A DNA stretch of 7,270 nt from positions 1 through 7,270 of the forward strand of contig JAGVBL010000375.1 in NCBI GenBank assembly GCA_020059785.1, read 5' to 3'. Source of the DNA: Ignavibacteriales bacterium (lineage in GTDB: Bacteria; Bacteroidota; Ignavibacteria; Ignavibacteriales; Melioribacteraceae). Positions 1 to 6,839 of this stretch are shown here, one piece after another. Within the stretch, counting starts at the first letter, position 1, and each line of letters begins with the position of its first letter. Under the pieces are notes generated by a model. That model saw only the letters and a list, made by a program, of their open reading frames with translations. It had not been told where the DNA came from and searched no databases. Both the position numbers and the translations under genes were made by a program.

Positions 1-657
1 ATTATTGAAAACACCGGTAATTGGAGTTGGATCTACAAAGTATCCGGAAGTTTCTGCATCGGTAAGTTTTAAGTATGCGGGTTCTAATGAACTGTAAAAA
101 TTAAAGTCACCTACAATAATGTAATAAGCATTATCAGAAAGCGTCGACGTTCTTCCTCTTAAAGTTGTTACCTCCTTTAATCTTCTTTGTTCGTTTGCCG
201 AACCCGTGCTCGATTTTAAATGAGCCGAATAAATAATAATTGTGTCTTTAGAAAATTTATGAACGAGTTTAAATTCCGAAATATCTCTTTCGGTTTGACC
301 CGGAGCTGCCTGAATTATAATTGGTGTGTTCGATATAAATATGAAGAGAGAATCTTTATAAAAAAGAGCGTTATTAGTTTCATTAACCGCCTGGTTTGGG
401 ATAAACATTCCGGATTTATATTTGTTGTTTAAAACGCGGTTCAAAAATTGTGATACCGAATTAGCGGTTTTAATTTCCTGTATAACAAGAATATCCGGCT
501 TTACCGCATCAACAATTTTTTTGTAATAAATATTTCTGGAATCGGTTTCATAATCGGTATAATTCAAAATATTGTAAGTCATTATTCTGGCATTGTTCTG
601 GGCAAAAACAGAAACAGATATTACTAACAGAACTATTGAAGCGAATATTTTTTTCAC
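1..657 (-). CDS. Secreted endonuclease/exonuclease/phosphatase-family protein (C-terminus outside window)
   Basis: This reading frame is open from a GTG at 657 to the window edge, giving 219 residues without a stop. The GTG is preceded by TAAGGG seven bases upstream. Residues 1-19 form a Sec signal peptide (MKK, hydrophobic core, VFA before QNN), so the protein is exported. The rest matches the EEP fold (DNase I, exonuclease III and sphingomyelinase superfamily). Visible motifs are MTYNIL with Asn29, VIQE with metal-ligand Glu61, SAHLKSS with His146, and VGDFNF with Asp184 and Asn186. The last catalytic block, usually an S-D-H motif, would lie beyond base 1. The family cleaves phosphodiester bonds in nucleic acids or lipids; the substrate cannot be told from this part. 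It is transcribed divergently from the SCO gene across about 120 bases. Confidence is high for the family and low for the substrate. Confidence 0.9.
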   Translation of the reverse strand, partial: MKKIFASIVLLVISVSVFAQNNARIMTYNILNYTDYETDSRNIYYKKIVDAVKPDILVIQEIKTANSVSQFLNRVLNNKYKSGMFIPNQAVNETNNALFYKDSLFIFISNTPIIIQAAPGQTERDISEFKLVHKFSKDTIIIYSAHLKSSTGSANEQRRLKEVTTLRGRTSTLSDNAYYIIVGDFNFYSSLEPAYLKLTDAETSGYFVDPTPITGVFNN

Positions 658-779
658 TTAACAACCCTTAATTTTATTATGTACAAAAATAAAAAAAATC
701 GTTATTCTTGACCGCCGTTCCATTTAATGTGAAAACTTTCTTTTTTATATGTAATTTTAATCAAAACAAGAAATTAATT
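658..779. promoter_or_regulatory. Divergent intergenic region with promoters of the EEP and SCO genes
   Basis: This very AT-rich spacer separates two divergent genes and should hold both promoters. On the minus strand, TATTTTTG at 691-684 fits the Bacteroidota -7 pattern TAnnTTTG and lies about 27 bases from the GTG start, but no matching TTTG -33 box is seen. On the plus strand, a run of T followed by TATATG near 746-759 could be a -10 region, without a convincing -35. The location is well supported by gene orientation; the individual boxes are weak. Confidence 0.4.
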
Positions 780-1364
780 ATGCACAAAGTCCTTATTAAT
801 TGTTTGTTGATATTCTGGCTGCTCACCGGTTGCGGCAATGATTTCCCGGTTATAGAAGATCTTGGCAGTTCAAATTATCAGCTTACTAATCAGATTGAAA
901 AGGAAGTTCAATTTCCCGATTTTGTAAAAGGCAAAACGGTAATAGCCGGCTACATATTTACTAATTGTCCTGATATATGTCCTCTTACAACAAATAATAT
1001 GCGTTTAATTCAGGAACGTTTGAAAAAGGAAAATGTAAAGAATGTTCAATTTGTTTCGATAAGTTTCGATCCGGAAAATGATACACCGGAAGTTCTAAAA
1101 AAATTTGCAGAGGTACGAAATCTCGATTTAAGCAACTGGACATTTTTAACGGGCGATAAACCTGTTGTTGATAAACTGATGAAACACGTTGGCGTTGTTG
1201 CCGTTCCCGGCGATTCAACAGTATTTCCATCGGGCAAAGTAACATACTATTATATTCATACAGATCGTATTCAACTTATTGATGGTGAAGGGAGAATCAG
1301 AAAAAATTATCCGGGCAGCTCAATAAATGTTGATGAAATAATTGAAGATATTAAATCACTCTGA
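780..1364 (+). CDS. SCO1/SenC-family copper-binding lipoprotein
   Basis: This is a thioredoxin-fold SCO protein that assists assembly of the CuA centre of cytochrome c oxidase, as copper metallochaperone or thiol reductant. I place the start at the ATG at 780, giving 194 aa, because it begins a lipoprotein signal peptide with lipobox LLTGC (lipidated Cys18). An in-frame TTG at 708 would add 24 residues ahead of this signal and is unlikely. The copper motif CPDIC (Cys63, Cys67) follows the GYIFTNC strand. The third ligand is His160 in the YYYIHTDR segment, just before the LIDGEGRI strand. DPENDTP near residue 97 is also typical. Length is normal for bacterial SCO. It is the first gene of a four-gene run, 17 bases ahead of PCuAC. 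The SD sequence is poor (AAGAAA), unlike the downstream genes. The family assignment is firm; which cuproenzyme it serves is not shown here. Confidence 0.95.
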   Translation: MHKVLINCLLIFWLLTGCGNDFPVIEDLGSSNYQLTNQIEKEVQFPDFVKGKTVIAGYIFTNCPDICPLTTNNMRLIQERLKKENVKNVQFVSISFDPENDTPEVLKKFAEVRNLDLSNWTFLTGDKPVVDKLMKHVGVVAVPGDSTVFPSGKVTYYYIHTDRIQLIDGEGRIRKNYPGSSINVDEIIEDIKSL

Positions 1365-1369
1365 AAATG

Positions 1370-1375
1370 AAAGGA
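1370..1375 (+). promoter_or_regulatory. Ribosome binding site deciding the PCuAC start
   Basis: AAAGGA lies six bases before the ATG at 1382. The earlier in-frame ATG at 1367 sits immediately before this site and has no SD of its own, so 1382 is preferred. Confidence 0.65.
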
Positions 1376-1381
1376 AATAAA

Positions 1382-1840
1382 ATGAAAATCAGAACTGTCC
1401 TTTATTTATTGCTTTTTATTTCGGGAATAATTGTTGCACAGCAGAATAAAAATCAAAGTTCTAAAATCGAAATAAAAGAGGCGTGGATTCGTGTTGCTGC
1501 ACAGGGTGCTAATACTGCTCTCTTCTTCGAAGTAGTTAATAATTCTGATAAACCCGATACTCTGCTTGCAGCCGAATCGGAATTAGCAGAAGTGGTAGAA
1601 GTTCACGAAACATTTAAGCGTGAAAACGATATGATGGGAATGCGCAAAGTAAATTTTGTTGTTATTCCACCCAGGAGCACTGTTAAATTCAAACCTCGCG
1701 ATCTCCACGTTATGCTTATTAAACTCAAATCCGATTTGAAAGTTGGTGAAAAGAGCGAAGCAACATTAGTCTTTAAGAATGCCGGCAAACTAAAAGCCGG
1801 AGCTGTTGTCCGCGACATGCAGATGATGATGAACAAGTGA
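1382..1840 (+). CDS. PCuAC-family periplasmic Cu(I) chaperone
   Basis: The protein is 152 aa from the ATG at 1382; an in-frame ATG at 1367 would add five residues. Residues 1-19 are a Sec signal peptide ending VAQ. The mature part is a PCuAC (formerly DUF461) cupredoxin-like beta barrel. PCuAC binds Cu(I) through a conserved H-Mx10M-x21-HxM pattern and delivers it to the CuA site, cooperating with SCO proteins. Here the ligands are His75, Met87, His109 and Met111. Met87 and His109 are separated by exactly 21 residues, but His75 to Met87 has 11 residues between them, one more than consensus; Met84 and Met85 also lie in this loop. The C-terminus is methionine-rich (Met146, 148, 149, 150), which might offer extra copper contacts (inference). 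Placement directly after SCO supports joint copper loading of a respiratory enzyme. Confidence 0.93.
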   Translation: MKIRTVLYLLLFISGIIVAQQNKNQSSKIEIKEAWIRVAAQGANTALFFEVVNNSDKPDTLLAAESELAEVVEVHETFKRENDMMGMRKVNFVVIPPRSTVKFKPRDLHVMLIKLKSDLKVGEKSEATLVFKNAGKLKAGAVVRDMQMMMNK

Positions 1841-1851
1841 TAATTTATTTT

Positions 1852-1857
1852 AAGGAG
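1852..1857 (+). promoter_or_regulatory. Ribosome binding site for the TTG start of the DUF6599 gene
   Basis: AAGGAG lies five bases before TTG at 1863. This near-perfect SD sequence, and the signal peptide that begins right there, justify the non-ATG start. Confidence 0.75.
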
Positions 1858-1862
1858 TTTAT

Positions 1863-2768
1863 TTGAAAGCGCTGACTTATCTTTACACAACAATATTAAT
1901 AAGCTTGTTATTTATTGTGGTAAACATATCCGCACAAATAAAACCGGACCCCTCAAAAAATCTTCCGGATAATATTAACGGGTGGTCAATTAATGAAGCC
2001 GACCGTCACTTCGATAACGAAACACTATATGATTACATAGACGGTTCTGCAGAAATGTTCTTGAGTTTTGGTTTTTCAAAAGTGTTTAACCGGATTTATT
2101 CCCGCGCTAATCAGCCGGATATTATAGTGGATATCTTCTACATGAATTCATCTTACGATGCATTCGGTGTATTTACTCACTCTGTCGGTAAACTCGAACA
2201 TGAGTTCGGGCAGCAGTCCCAAAAAACAGATGGCGCAATAATATTCTGGAAAAGCAATTATTACGTTTCAATTCTTTGTCATCCCGAAACACCGGAATCT
2301 AAAGAAGCTATATCAAAACTTGCCGGAGCTGTAGATAAATCAATAAACGAAGCGGGACATTTACCCGAAATTATTAAATACCTTCCTAAAGAGAATCTTG
2401 TTGAAGAAAGCGTTCGTTACTTCCGTCATTATAACTGGCAGAACTCTCACACATTTATATCCAACGATAATATTTTTAATATCGATCAAAACACCCATGG
2501 AATTTTGGCGCGGTACAAAGAGAAAAACGAGAATGCAATTTTTCTCATAATTATGTATCCCAATAATATTTTAGCGGAATCCGCACTTAAAAATTTTACG
2601 GATAATTATAAACCGGAAATAATTCCGGAACAAACAATAAAACTGAAAAACGGTTTGTGGTTCCGAATCCAAAATAAAAATAATTTTATTGTGGGAATAT
2701 TCGATTCATCATCTAAGGAATTTGCAGATAATATATTGTATCGTGCTGAATCAATCATAAATAAATAG
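1863..2768 (+). CDS. Exported DUF6599-family protein of unknown function
   Basis: This is a 301-aa protein starting at TTG. Residues 1-24 are a signal peptide (hydrophobic segment TTILISLLFIVVNISA, cleavage near AQ), so it is exported or periplasmic. The body resembles DUF6599 proteins as I recall them. It has a GW motif followed by TLYDYIDGSAEMFLSFGF at about 55-71. Next comes a beta-rich stretch with IIVDIFYMNSSYDAFGVF at about 87-104. A second, similar half (about 180-300) contains YKEKNENAIFLIIMY and GLWFRIQNKNNFIVGIF. The repeated strand patterns suggest two related domains. No catalytic residues or metal motif are evident; the only Cys is Cys139 (ILCHPETPES). It lies 22 bases after PCuAC and 22 before the DUF362 gene, so it is probably co-transcribed and linked to the same envelope process. 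The function is unknown. Confidence 0.8.
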   Translation: MKALTYLYTTILISLLFIVVNISAQIKPDPSKNLPDNINGWSINEADRHFDNETLYDYIDGSAEMFLSFGFSKVFNRIYSRANQPDIIVDIFYMNSSYDAFGVFTHSVGKLEHEFGQQSQKTDGAIIFWKSNYYVSILCHPETPESKEAISKLAGAVDKSINEAGHLPEIIKYLPKENLVEESVRYFRHYNWQNSHTFISNDNIFNIDQNTHGILARYKEKNENAIFLIIMYPNNILAESALKNFTDNYKPEIIPEQTIKLKNGLWFRIQNKNNFIVGIFDSSSKEFADNILYRAESIINK

Positions 2769-2780
2769 ATTGATCAAGAG

Positions 2781-2785
2781 AGAGG
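2781..2785 (+). promoter_or_regulatory. Ribosome binding site deciding the DUF362 start
   Basis: AGAGG lies five bases before the ATG at 2791. An in-frame TTG at 2770, two bases after the previous stop, lacks such a site and would put seven extra residues ahead of the Tat signal. Confidence 0.6.
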
Positions 2786-2790
2786 TAAGA

Positions 2791-3681
2791 ATGTCACCCA
2801 AAAGTTTAACAAGACGTGAATTTATTAAAACAGGAACCCTGGCAGCCGCTGCCGGAACATTTATTCTGAATAATCCTCAATCTCTGTTTGCAACGGAAGA
2901 AAAATCCCGCGTTGTATTAATAAGGAACAAAAATGTAATCACCAAAGACGGAAAATTGAATCCCGAAGTTATTCAGGATATGCTTGATGAATCAGTAAGA
3001 GTTCTTTTTAATACTAAGGAAACAAGTAAGGCGTGGAAAAAGATAATTAAGCCGGATGATATTGTAGGAATAAAAACTAATGTATGGAATTACCTAAGGA
3101 CACCGCCCGAACTTGAAAACGCTATTAAGAAACGCGTAATGGAATGCGGCGTTTCAGAAGAAAATATTTCTATTAAAGACCGGGGTGTTCTTCGGGATCC
3201 GGTATTTCAGAAAGCAACCGCACTTATTAATTCCCGCCCTATGAGAACTCATTACTGGTCCGGCGTGGGAAGTTTAATTAAAAACCATATTATGTTTGTT
3301 GAAAAACCGTCTGATTGGCATGGCGATTCTTGTGCCGACCTTGCTGCTATCTGGAAACTTCCTGTAGTTGCATACAAAACACGTTTAAATGTTCTGGTTA
3401 TGTTAACTCCTCAATTTCATAACATCGGTCCGCATGGTTTTAGTCCCGAATATGTCTGGAAATATTACGGTTTAATAACTGGTATTGATCCTGTTGCTTG
3501 CGATGCTGTTGGGCTAAAAATTATTGAAGCAAAAAGAAAAGAATTTTTTGGTGAGGATAAACCTTTAAATCCACCGGCAAAACATATTGAACTTGCCGAT
3601 ACAAGACATCACCTTGGCAACGCCGATATGAAGAAGATAGATCTGATAAAAATCGGTTTTAAAGAAGGAATATTTATATGA
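2791..3681 (+). CDS. Tat-exported DUF362-family protein
   Basis: From ATG 2791 the protein has 296 aa. It opens with a twin-arginine signal: SLTRREFIK at residues 5-13, an Ala-rich hydrophobic stretch 14-27, and a likely cleavage site after LFA (Ala34). Tat export implies folding in the cytoplasm, often with a cofactor. The mature part shows DUF362 hallmarks: KPDDIVGIKTNV near 87-98, YWSGVGSLIKNHIMFV near 155-170, and GIDPVACDAVGLKII near 231-245. DUF362 is an uncharacterised family, some members of which are fused to 4Fe-4S ferredoxin domains. This one has no CxxCxxC cluster; Cys119, Cys181 and Cys237 are isolated. It also has several His residues (HGFSPE, TRHHLG). It is the last gene of the run, followed by a hairpin. 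Its role beside copper chaperones is unknown; a redox or cofactor role is inference only. Confidence 0.87.
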   Translation: MSPKSLTRREFIKTGTLAAAAGTFILNNPQSLFATEEKSRVVLIRNKNVITKDGKLNPEVIQDMLDESVRVLFNTKETSKAWKKIIKPDDIVGIKTNVWNYLRTPPELENAIKKRVMECGVSEENISIKDRGVLRDPVFQKATALINSRPMRTHYWSGVGSLIKNHIMFVEKPSDWHGDSCADLAAIWKLPVVAYKTRLNVLVMLTPQFHNIGPHGFSPEYVWKYYGLITGIDPVACDAVGLKIIEAKRKEFFGEDKPLNPPAKHIELADTRHHLGNADMKKIDLIKIGFKEGIFI

Positions 3682-3687
3682 TTTAGC

Positions 3688-3717
3688 AGAGCCGGCGGAT
3701 AGATTGCCGCCGGTTCT
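3688..3717. terminator. Hairpin terminator between convergent operons
   Basis: Two 11-base arms (3688-3698 and 3707-3717) pair around an 8-base loop, with one G-T pair and a GCCGGCGG core that stands out in this AT-rich DNA. The hairpin starts six bases after the DUF362 stop and lies 20 bases from the hydrolase stop on the other strand. The flank is T-rich (ATTTAATTT) on the plus side and A/T-mixed on the minus side, so it may serve both operons. Strength as an intrinsic terminator is moderate because neither U-tract is continuous. Confidence 0.7.
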
Positions 3718-3737
3718 ATTTAATTTATCTGCAATAA

Positions 3738-5159
3738 TTATTTTGTTACTTCTCTAATCCATTCGCTAATTATTTTAAGAGCATCTGGCGAAAAAGTTTC
3801 TTCAATTTCACCGTATTCGTTTGGCGAGCCGGTCTTACAATTCTGGAATAAATGATTTAATCCCGGCAGTTCAACGGTTTTGAAATTTTTATTACCGGCA
3901 ATTTTTAATGCTTCTTCTATCCCGCTTAAATTTTCTTTGGGAGGTACCTGTAAATCTTTTTCCCCATTAAGTGCGAGAACCGGAATCTGAATATTTTCTA
4001 AATATTCTTTCGGATCGAACTTAAGAAAAAATCTGAACCAGGGGCTTAGAATAGTTTTTACAGATTGTTCAAAATTACCGCGGCTGTATTCGGGTTGTTT
4101 TTTCTCTTCTTCAGTTAGATTTGCAATTTGATCTTCAAATAATTTTTCAAGCTCTTTAAATGCAGGCGCACTATCAGGCTGCTCAACAACAATTTTATAT
4201 GCCGCTTTATTTGTTTTAACACTTTCTTCAACTTTTTCGGGAGGCGTTCCATTTGCTTTTAATATTAGCTCTGTTTGCAATGCAAGCAAGTCGCTTCCTT
4301 GCATGCCGGGTCCGGCAAGTAAAACAATAAATGCAACATCATCGGAAGAAGATACTGCCATCGGTGCAATCATTCCGCCTTCGCTATGACCCATAATTCC
4401 GATTTTGGATGGATCAACTTCGTTGCGTGTTTTGAGAAATTCTACAGCGGCTAAAGCATCGGTTACAAAATCAACAGACGTGGCGGCAGCAAAATTTCCG
4501 GTTGATTTACCAACCCCCCGGTCATCGAATCGTAATACGGCAATACCATTTTTTGTAAGATAATCTGCAATTACTAAAAATGGCTTGTGCTTAAAAATTG
4601 TCTCATCACGGTCCTGTGCCCCCGAACCCGTAACAAGTACAACTGCAGGAAATTTTTTATTCTCTTTAGGATAAGTGAAAGAGCCCGCTAATTTTATATT
4701 TGCACTTTTGTTTTCGAATACAACCTCTTCATCGTTGTATGGAAACGGGGGTTTGGGTGTTTGAGGTCTTTTAATCTCCGTTAGCTTTTCAACTTTTTTT
4801 AGCTTGAGAGGAAGAGTTAGTGTTGCTTGTTTAAATATTCCTACAATAACCATGCTGTCATTCTCAATCTTACCGGCATATTTAGCCATTATTGATGAGA
4901 CTTCGAATTTTAAACTATCCTTTGTAACAGATATCGAACTCACCGGAATATTTTCTACGCTTTGATCTGGGCTGTCGAGCTTTGCAGAAATTGAACCATT
5001 ATCGTCAGTTGTTACTTTCAGCACCAGACGAAGAGTAATTCCGCTAATGTTTAGTTTTCCTTCCCACAGATCGGTTTTCTGTTTTACGACGTTCTGGGGA
5101 AATATTGTGGATGTTAATGAAATCAACAGCAGGTTAATAATAATAAATCGTTTCATCAT
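3738..5159 (-). CDS. Secreted alpha/beta hydrolase (esterase-like) with N-terminal beta domain
   Basis: This is a 473-aa protein with a Sec signal peptide at residues 1-21 (IIINLLLISLTSTIFPQ). Residues about 27-125 form a beta-rich N-terminal domain, and 145-473 an alpha/beta hydrolase. Motifs are the oxyanion-side VTGSGAQDRDE (176-186), FDDRGVGKS (211-219), the nucleophile elbow GHSEGG with Ser259, Asp402 in LNGEKDLQVP, and His436 in PGLNHLFQ. The catalytic triad is therefore complete. The domain order and the GSGxQDRD motif recall carboxylesterases of the Thermotoga EstD type (from memory). Substrate is unknown; esters or acylated peptides are plausible. Start choice is uncertain between 5159 and 5156 (MMKR): the SD AAAGGGG fits the second ATG better. 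The gene is the last of the minus-strand run, eight bases after the RHH gene. Confidence 0.92.
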   Translation of the reverse strand: MMKRFIIINLLLISLTSTIFPQNVVKQKTDLWEGKLNISGITLRLVLKVTTDDNGSISAKLDSPDQSVENIPVSSISVTKDSLKFEVSSIMAKYAGKIENDSMVIVGIFKQATLTLPLKLKKVEKLTEIKRPQTPKPPFPYNDEEVVFENKSANIKLAGSFTYPKENKKFPAVVLVTGSGAQDRDETIFKHKPFLVIADYLTKNGIAVLRFDDRGVGKSTGNFAAATSVDFVTDALAAVEFLKTRNEVDPSKIGIMGHSEGGMIAPMAVSSSDDVAFIVLLAGPGMQGSDLLALQTELILKANGTPPEKVEESVKTNKAAYKIVVEQPDSAPAFKELEKLFEDQIANLTEEEKKQPEYSRGNFEQSVKTILSPWFRFFLKFDPKEYLENIQIPVLALNGEKDLQVPPKENLSGIEEALKIAGNKNFKTVELPGLNHLFQNCKTGSPNEYGEIEETFSPDALKIISEWIREVTK

Positions 5160-5162
5160 AAT

Positions 5163-5169
5163 CCCCTTT
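5163..5169 (-). promoter_or_regulatory. Ribosome binding site of the hydrolase, overlapping the RHH stop codon
   Basis: AAAGGGG reads on the minus strand and shares two bases with the TAA of the upstream RHH gene, which suggests translational coupling. Spacing is 3 nt to the ATG at 5159 and 6 nt to the one at 5156, favouring the latter. Confidence 0.6.
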
Positions 5170-5377
5170 AGTTATTATCAGGATTTGATTCCTGATTTTG
5201 ATTCTGTTGGTTATGGGGGGACTTATTAATCCTACCGGCTTTTCTCAAAGCATCTTTTAGCAGGAACTCGATCTGTGCGTTGATGCTTCTAAAATCATCT
5301 GCCGCCCATTTTTCAAGAGCAGCATATAAAGCGTCATCAATTCTTAACAGAAATTTTTTCTTTTCAGCCATAACCAT
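5168..5377 (-). CDS. Arc-like ribbon-helix-helix DNA-binding protein
   Basis: This 69-aa protein has the layout of a ribbon-helix-helix repressor. A beta strand KKFLLRID (7-14) is followed by helix A, DALYAALEKWAADD (15-28), a turn RSIN, and helix B, AQIEFLLKDALRKAG (34-48). Residues 50-69 are a low-complexity N/Q/S/P tail with no predicted fold. RHH proteins bind DNA as dimers through the strand and commonly repress their own operon. Either M1 or M3 (ATG at 5371) could start it; neither has a strong SD. It lies 12 bases after the 170-aa gene and 8 before the hydrolase, inside the SPFH run. It could be read as an antitoxin, but no toxin-like partner is adjacent: the neighbours are a 170-aa beta-rich protein and a secreted hydrolase. 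A self-regulator acting on the upstream dyad is the simplest idea (inference). Confidence 0.85.
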   Translation of the reverse strand: MVMAEKKKFLLRIDDALYAALEKWAADDFRSINAQIEFLLKDALRKAGRINKSPHNQQNQNQESNPDNN

Positions 5378-5389
5378 TCTTTAAGTTTT

Positions 5390-5902
5390 CTACGAAGAAC
5401 GCCGTCTTCTTTGTTGTGTAAGATGCCAGGCTAATAAAATTGACCATGGATATTTATCAAGAAGTTCGGACCTCTGCTGGATATCGAATTCGGTTTTATC
5501 TTTGAATGAACATTTATCTTTTATTAGTACAAGACGCTCGCCAGAAATTGTCTGTACCTCATAATCCCCTTTGAAAATTCTGAAAACGAGTTTCAACTTC
5601 TGACCGTGTGGTAGATCTATAATTCCTTCCAATTTAAATCCAGTCCTTGAATAAGATGCAAATGGAAGCTGCTTTCCCGATTCTTTTATTTCGACAAGAC
5701 ATTTCCATATGCTCGGTTTATATATTTCCCATTTATTCTTGTTCCATTCAACTTCGAAATCCGAACTATACCATTTAAGATGATGGATCTTCGCGATGAG
5801 AGCGTCTCCGCATTTCAATTCATAATCTCTTTTAAGAAACTTTAACTGAATCAGTTGTAGAGTCTGCCCCAGGTAATCAGATAATACTTTTTCGTTTTCC
5901 AT
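5390..5902 (-). CDS. Unrecognised 170-aa protein with polybasic C-terminus
   Basis: I do not recognise this protein with confidence. It has no signal peptide. It appears to be mostly beta strands: YELKCGDALIAKIHH (27-41), DFEVEWNKNKWEIYK (48-62), GFKLEGII (88-95), KLKLVFRIFKGDYEVQTI (102-119) and GERLVLIKDK (121-130). The strand-turn pattern faintly recalls tubby C-terminal/LURP-one-like barrels, some of which bind membrane lipids; this is speculative. The end has a hydrophobic stretch PWSILLAWHL (152-161) followed by QQRRRRSS, which could associate with a membrane or nucleic acid. Cys31, Cys68 and Cys131 form no motif. It sits between the SPFH gene (51 bases upstream) and the RHH gene (12 bases downstream), so it is probably part of the same operon. 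Start is the only good ATG, with a weak AAGAAA ahead. Confidence 0.8.
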   Translation of the reverse strand: MENEKVLSDYLGQTLQLIQLKFLKRDYELKCGDALIAKIHHLKWYSSDFEVEWNKNKWEIYKPSIWKCLVEIKESGKQLPFASYSRTGFKLEGIIDLPHGQKLKLVFRIFKGDYEVQTISGERLVLIKDKCSFKDKTEFDIQQRSELLDKYPWSILLAWHLTQQRRRRSS

Positions 5903-5953
5903 TATTTCTTAGATCTATTGATAGAGAGTTCCGGTGTTAATTACCGGCTGCGC

Positions 5954-6790
5954 CTAAGTTTCCGATACCAGAGCCACCATTAAATTATTTACCATTGTTG
6001 CTTTTTTGTCTTCGTCAAGATCTACTATGTGCTGCTCGCTTAATGCTTTAAGAGCCATTTCAACCATTCCTACAGCACCCTCTACTATTTTAGTTCTTGC
6101 GGCAACAACTGCTTGAGCTTGCTGGCGTCTTAACATTGCTTGTGCAATTTCCGGTGCGTATGCCAAATGGCTTATCCTCGATTCAATAATTTCCAAACCC
6201 GCTATTTGTAATCTGGTTTGAACTTGCTTTTTTAACTCTTCGGAAATTTCCTGTGTGTTTCCTCTTAAAGAATGTTTTTCATCTTCAGAGGCATCATAAG
6301 CGTAATCGGACGCAAGTGCTCTAATAGCAGTTTCGCTTTGAATCGCAACGAACTGTTCATAATTCTGAACATCGAAAAGTGCGCGCGCAGAATCGATAAC
6401 ACGCCAAACTATTACCGCCGCAATTTCAATCGGATTTCCGTGAAGATCATTCACTTTAATTTTTTCACTGTTAAAGTTGTGAATACGGAGAGAAACCTTT
6501 TTCTTTTCTGTAAACGGATTAACCCACCAGAATCCCGAATCCCGGATTGTTCCGATATACTTTCCGAAAAGTATTAATACGCGCGAGTCATTTGGTTGAA
6601 TAATTGTGAATCCTCCGAGTGAAATGAAAAGGAGGATTAACAAAGGAATAAAGATCCATAATATGGATGCGTTTTCGGTTTCAATTCCTTGAACAAGTAG
6701 ATATGCTTCAAAGACAATAAGTGCAAACACTAAAAATAAGATTAAGAAACCGTTCAGTTTTTTTCCTGTTTTTTCTACTATTGTTTCCAT
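5954..6790 (-). CDS. SPFH/band-7 domain membrane protein
   Basis: This is a 278-aa protein of the stomatin/prohibitin/flotillin/HflK-C superfamily. Two membrane helices are visible at the N-terminus: about residues 13-34 (GFLILFLVFALIVFEAYLLV) and 42-64 (ILWIFIPLLILLFISLGGF). The SPFH domain follows at about 65-215, beginning IIQPNDSRVLILFGKYIGTIRDSGFWWVNPF split over 63-93. An Ala- and Gln-rich helical region, LRRQQAQAVVAARTKIVEGAV (220-240), is typical of the coiled-coil part that drives oligomerisation. SPFH proteins form ring or cage assemblies that organise membrane lipids or control membrane proteases; the partner here is unknown. It is the first gene of a four-gene run, about 25 bases downstream of a strong predicted promoter. 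GGGG eight bases before ATG may serve as SD. No NfeD gene adjoins it, unlike many bacterial slipin or flotillin operons. Confidence 0.92.
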   Translation of the reverse strand: METIVEKTGKKLNGFLILFLVFALIVFEAYLLVQGIETENASILWIFIPLLILLFISLGGFTIIQPNDSRVLILFGKYIGTIRDSGFWWVNPFTEKKKVSLRIHNFNSEKIKVNDLHGNPIEIAAVIVWRVIDSARALFDVQNYEQFVAIQSETAIRALASDYAYDASEDEKHSLRGNTQEISEELKKQVQTRLQIAGLEIIESRISHLAYAPEIAQAMLRRQQAQAVVAARTKIVEGAVGMVEMALKALSEQHIVDLDEDKKATMVNNLMVALVSET

Positions 6791-6811
6791 TTTTGCTACC
6801 CCATTTGTTTT

Positions 6812-6839
6812 GCTATCGGAATGATATCATAATGATAGC
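6812..6839. promoter_or_regulatory. Operator-like dyad over the -10 box of the SPFH operon
   Basis: A perfect palindrome ATGATATCAT (6821-6830) is flanked, after three unpaired bases on each side, by GCTATC (6812-6817) and GATAGC (6834-6839). All three parts share one centre at 6825.5, so 22 of 28 positions are symmetric. ATGATA also repeats directly at 6821 and 6832, eleven bases apart, about one helical turn. Such spacing suits paired RHH dimers. A binding protein here would block RNA polymerase. The RHH protein of this operon is the likely candidate (inference). Confidence 0.6.

Noticed and set aside
220..432. 70-codon plus-strand frame near the left end
   Set aside because: It lies antisense within the well-supported EEP-family gene and has no SD or recognisable content; it is a shadow frame.
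708..779. Upstream TTG start for the SCO gene
   Set aside because: It would place 24 extra residues before a clean lipoprotein signal peptide and overlaps the expected promoter region.
993..1035. Possible frameshift or break in the SCO gene
   Set aside because: Dense alternate-strand frames here are shadows; the SCO frame is continuous with all three copper ligands in order.
5168..5902. Toxin-antitoxin pair (RHH protein with the 170-aa protein)
   Set aside because: The RHH protein is antitoxin-sized, but the 170-aa partner is larger than usual, shows no known toxin motif, and both sit inside a longer SPFH-hydrolase run. Operon self-regulation explains the RHH gene better.
5923..5946. Small inverted repeat CCGGT/ACCGG between the SPFH and 170-aa genes
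   Set aside because: The stem is only five base pairs with a seven-base loop and no T-run follows on the minus strand, so it is not a credible terminator.
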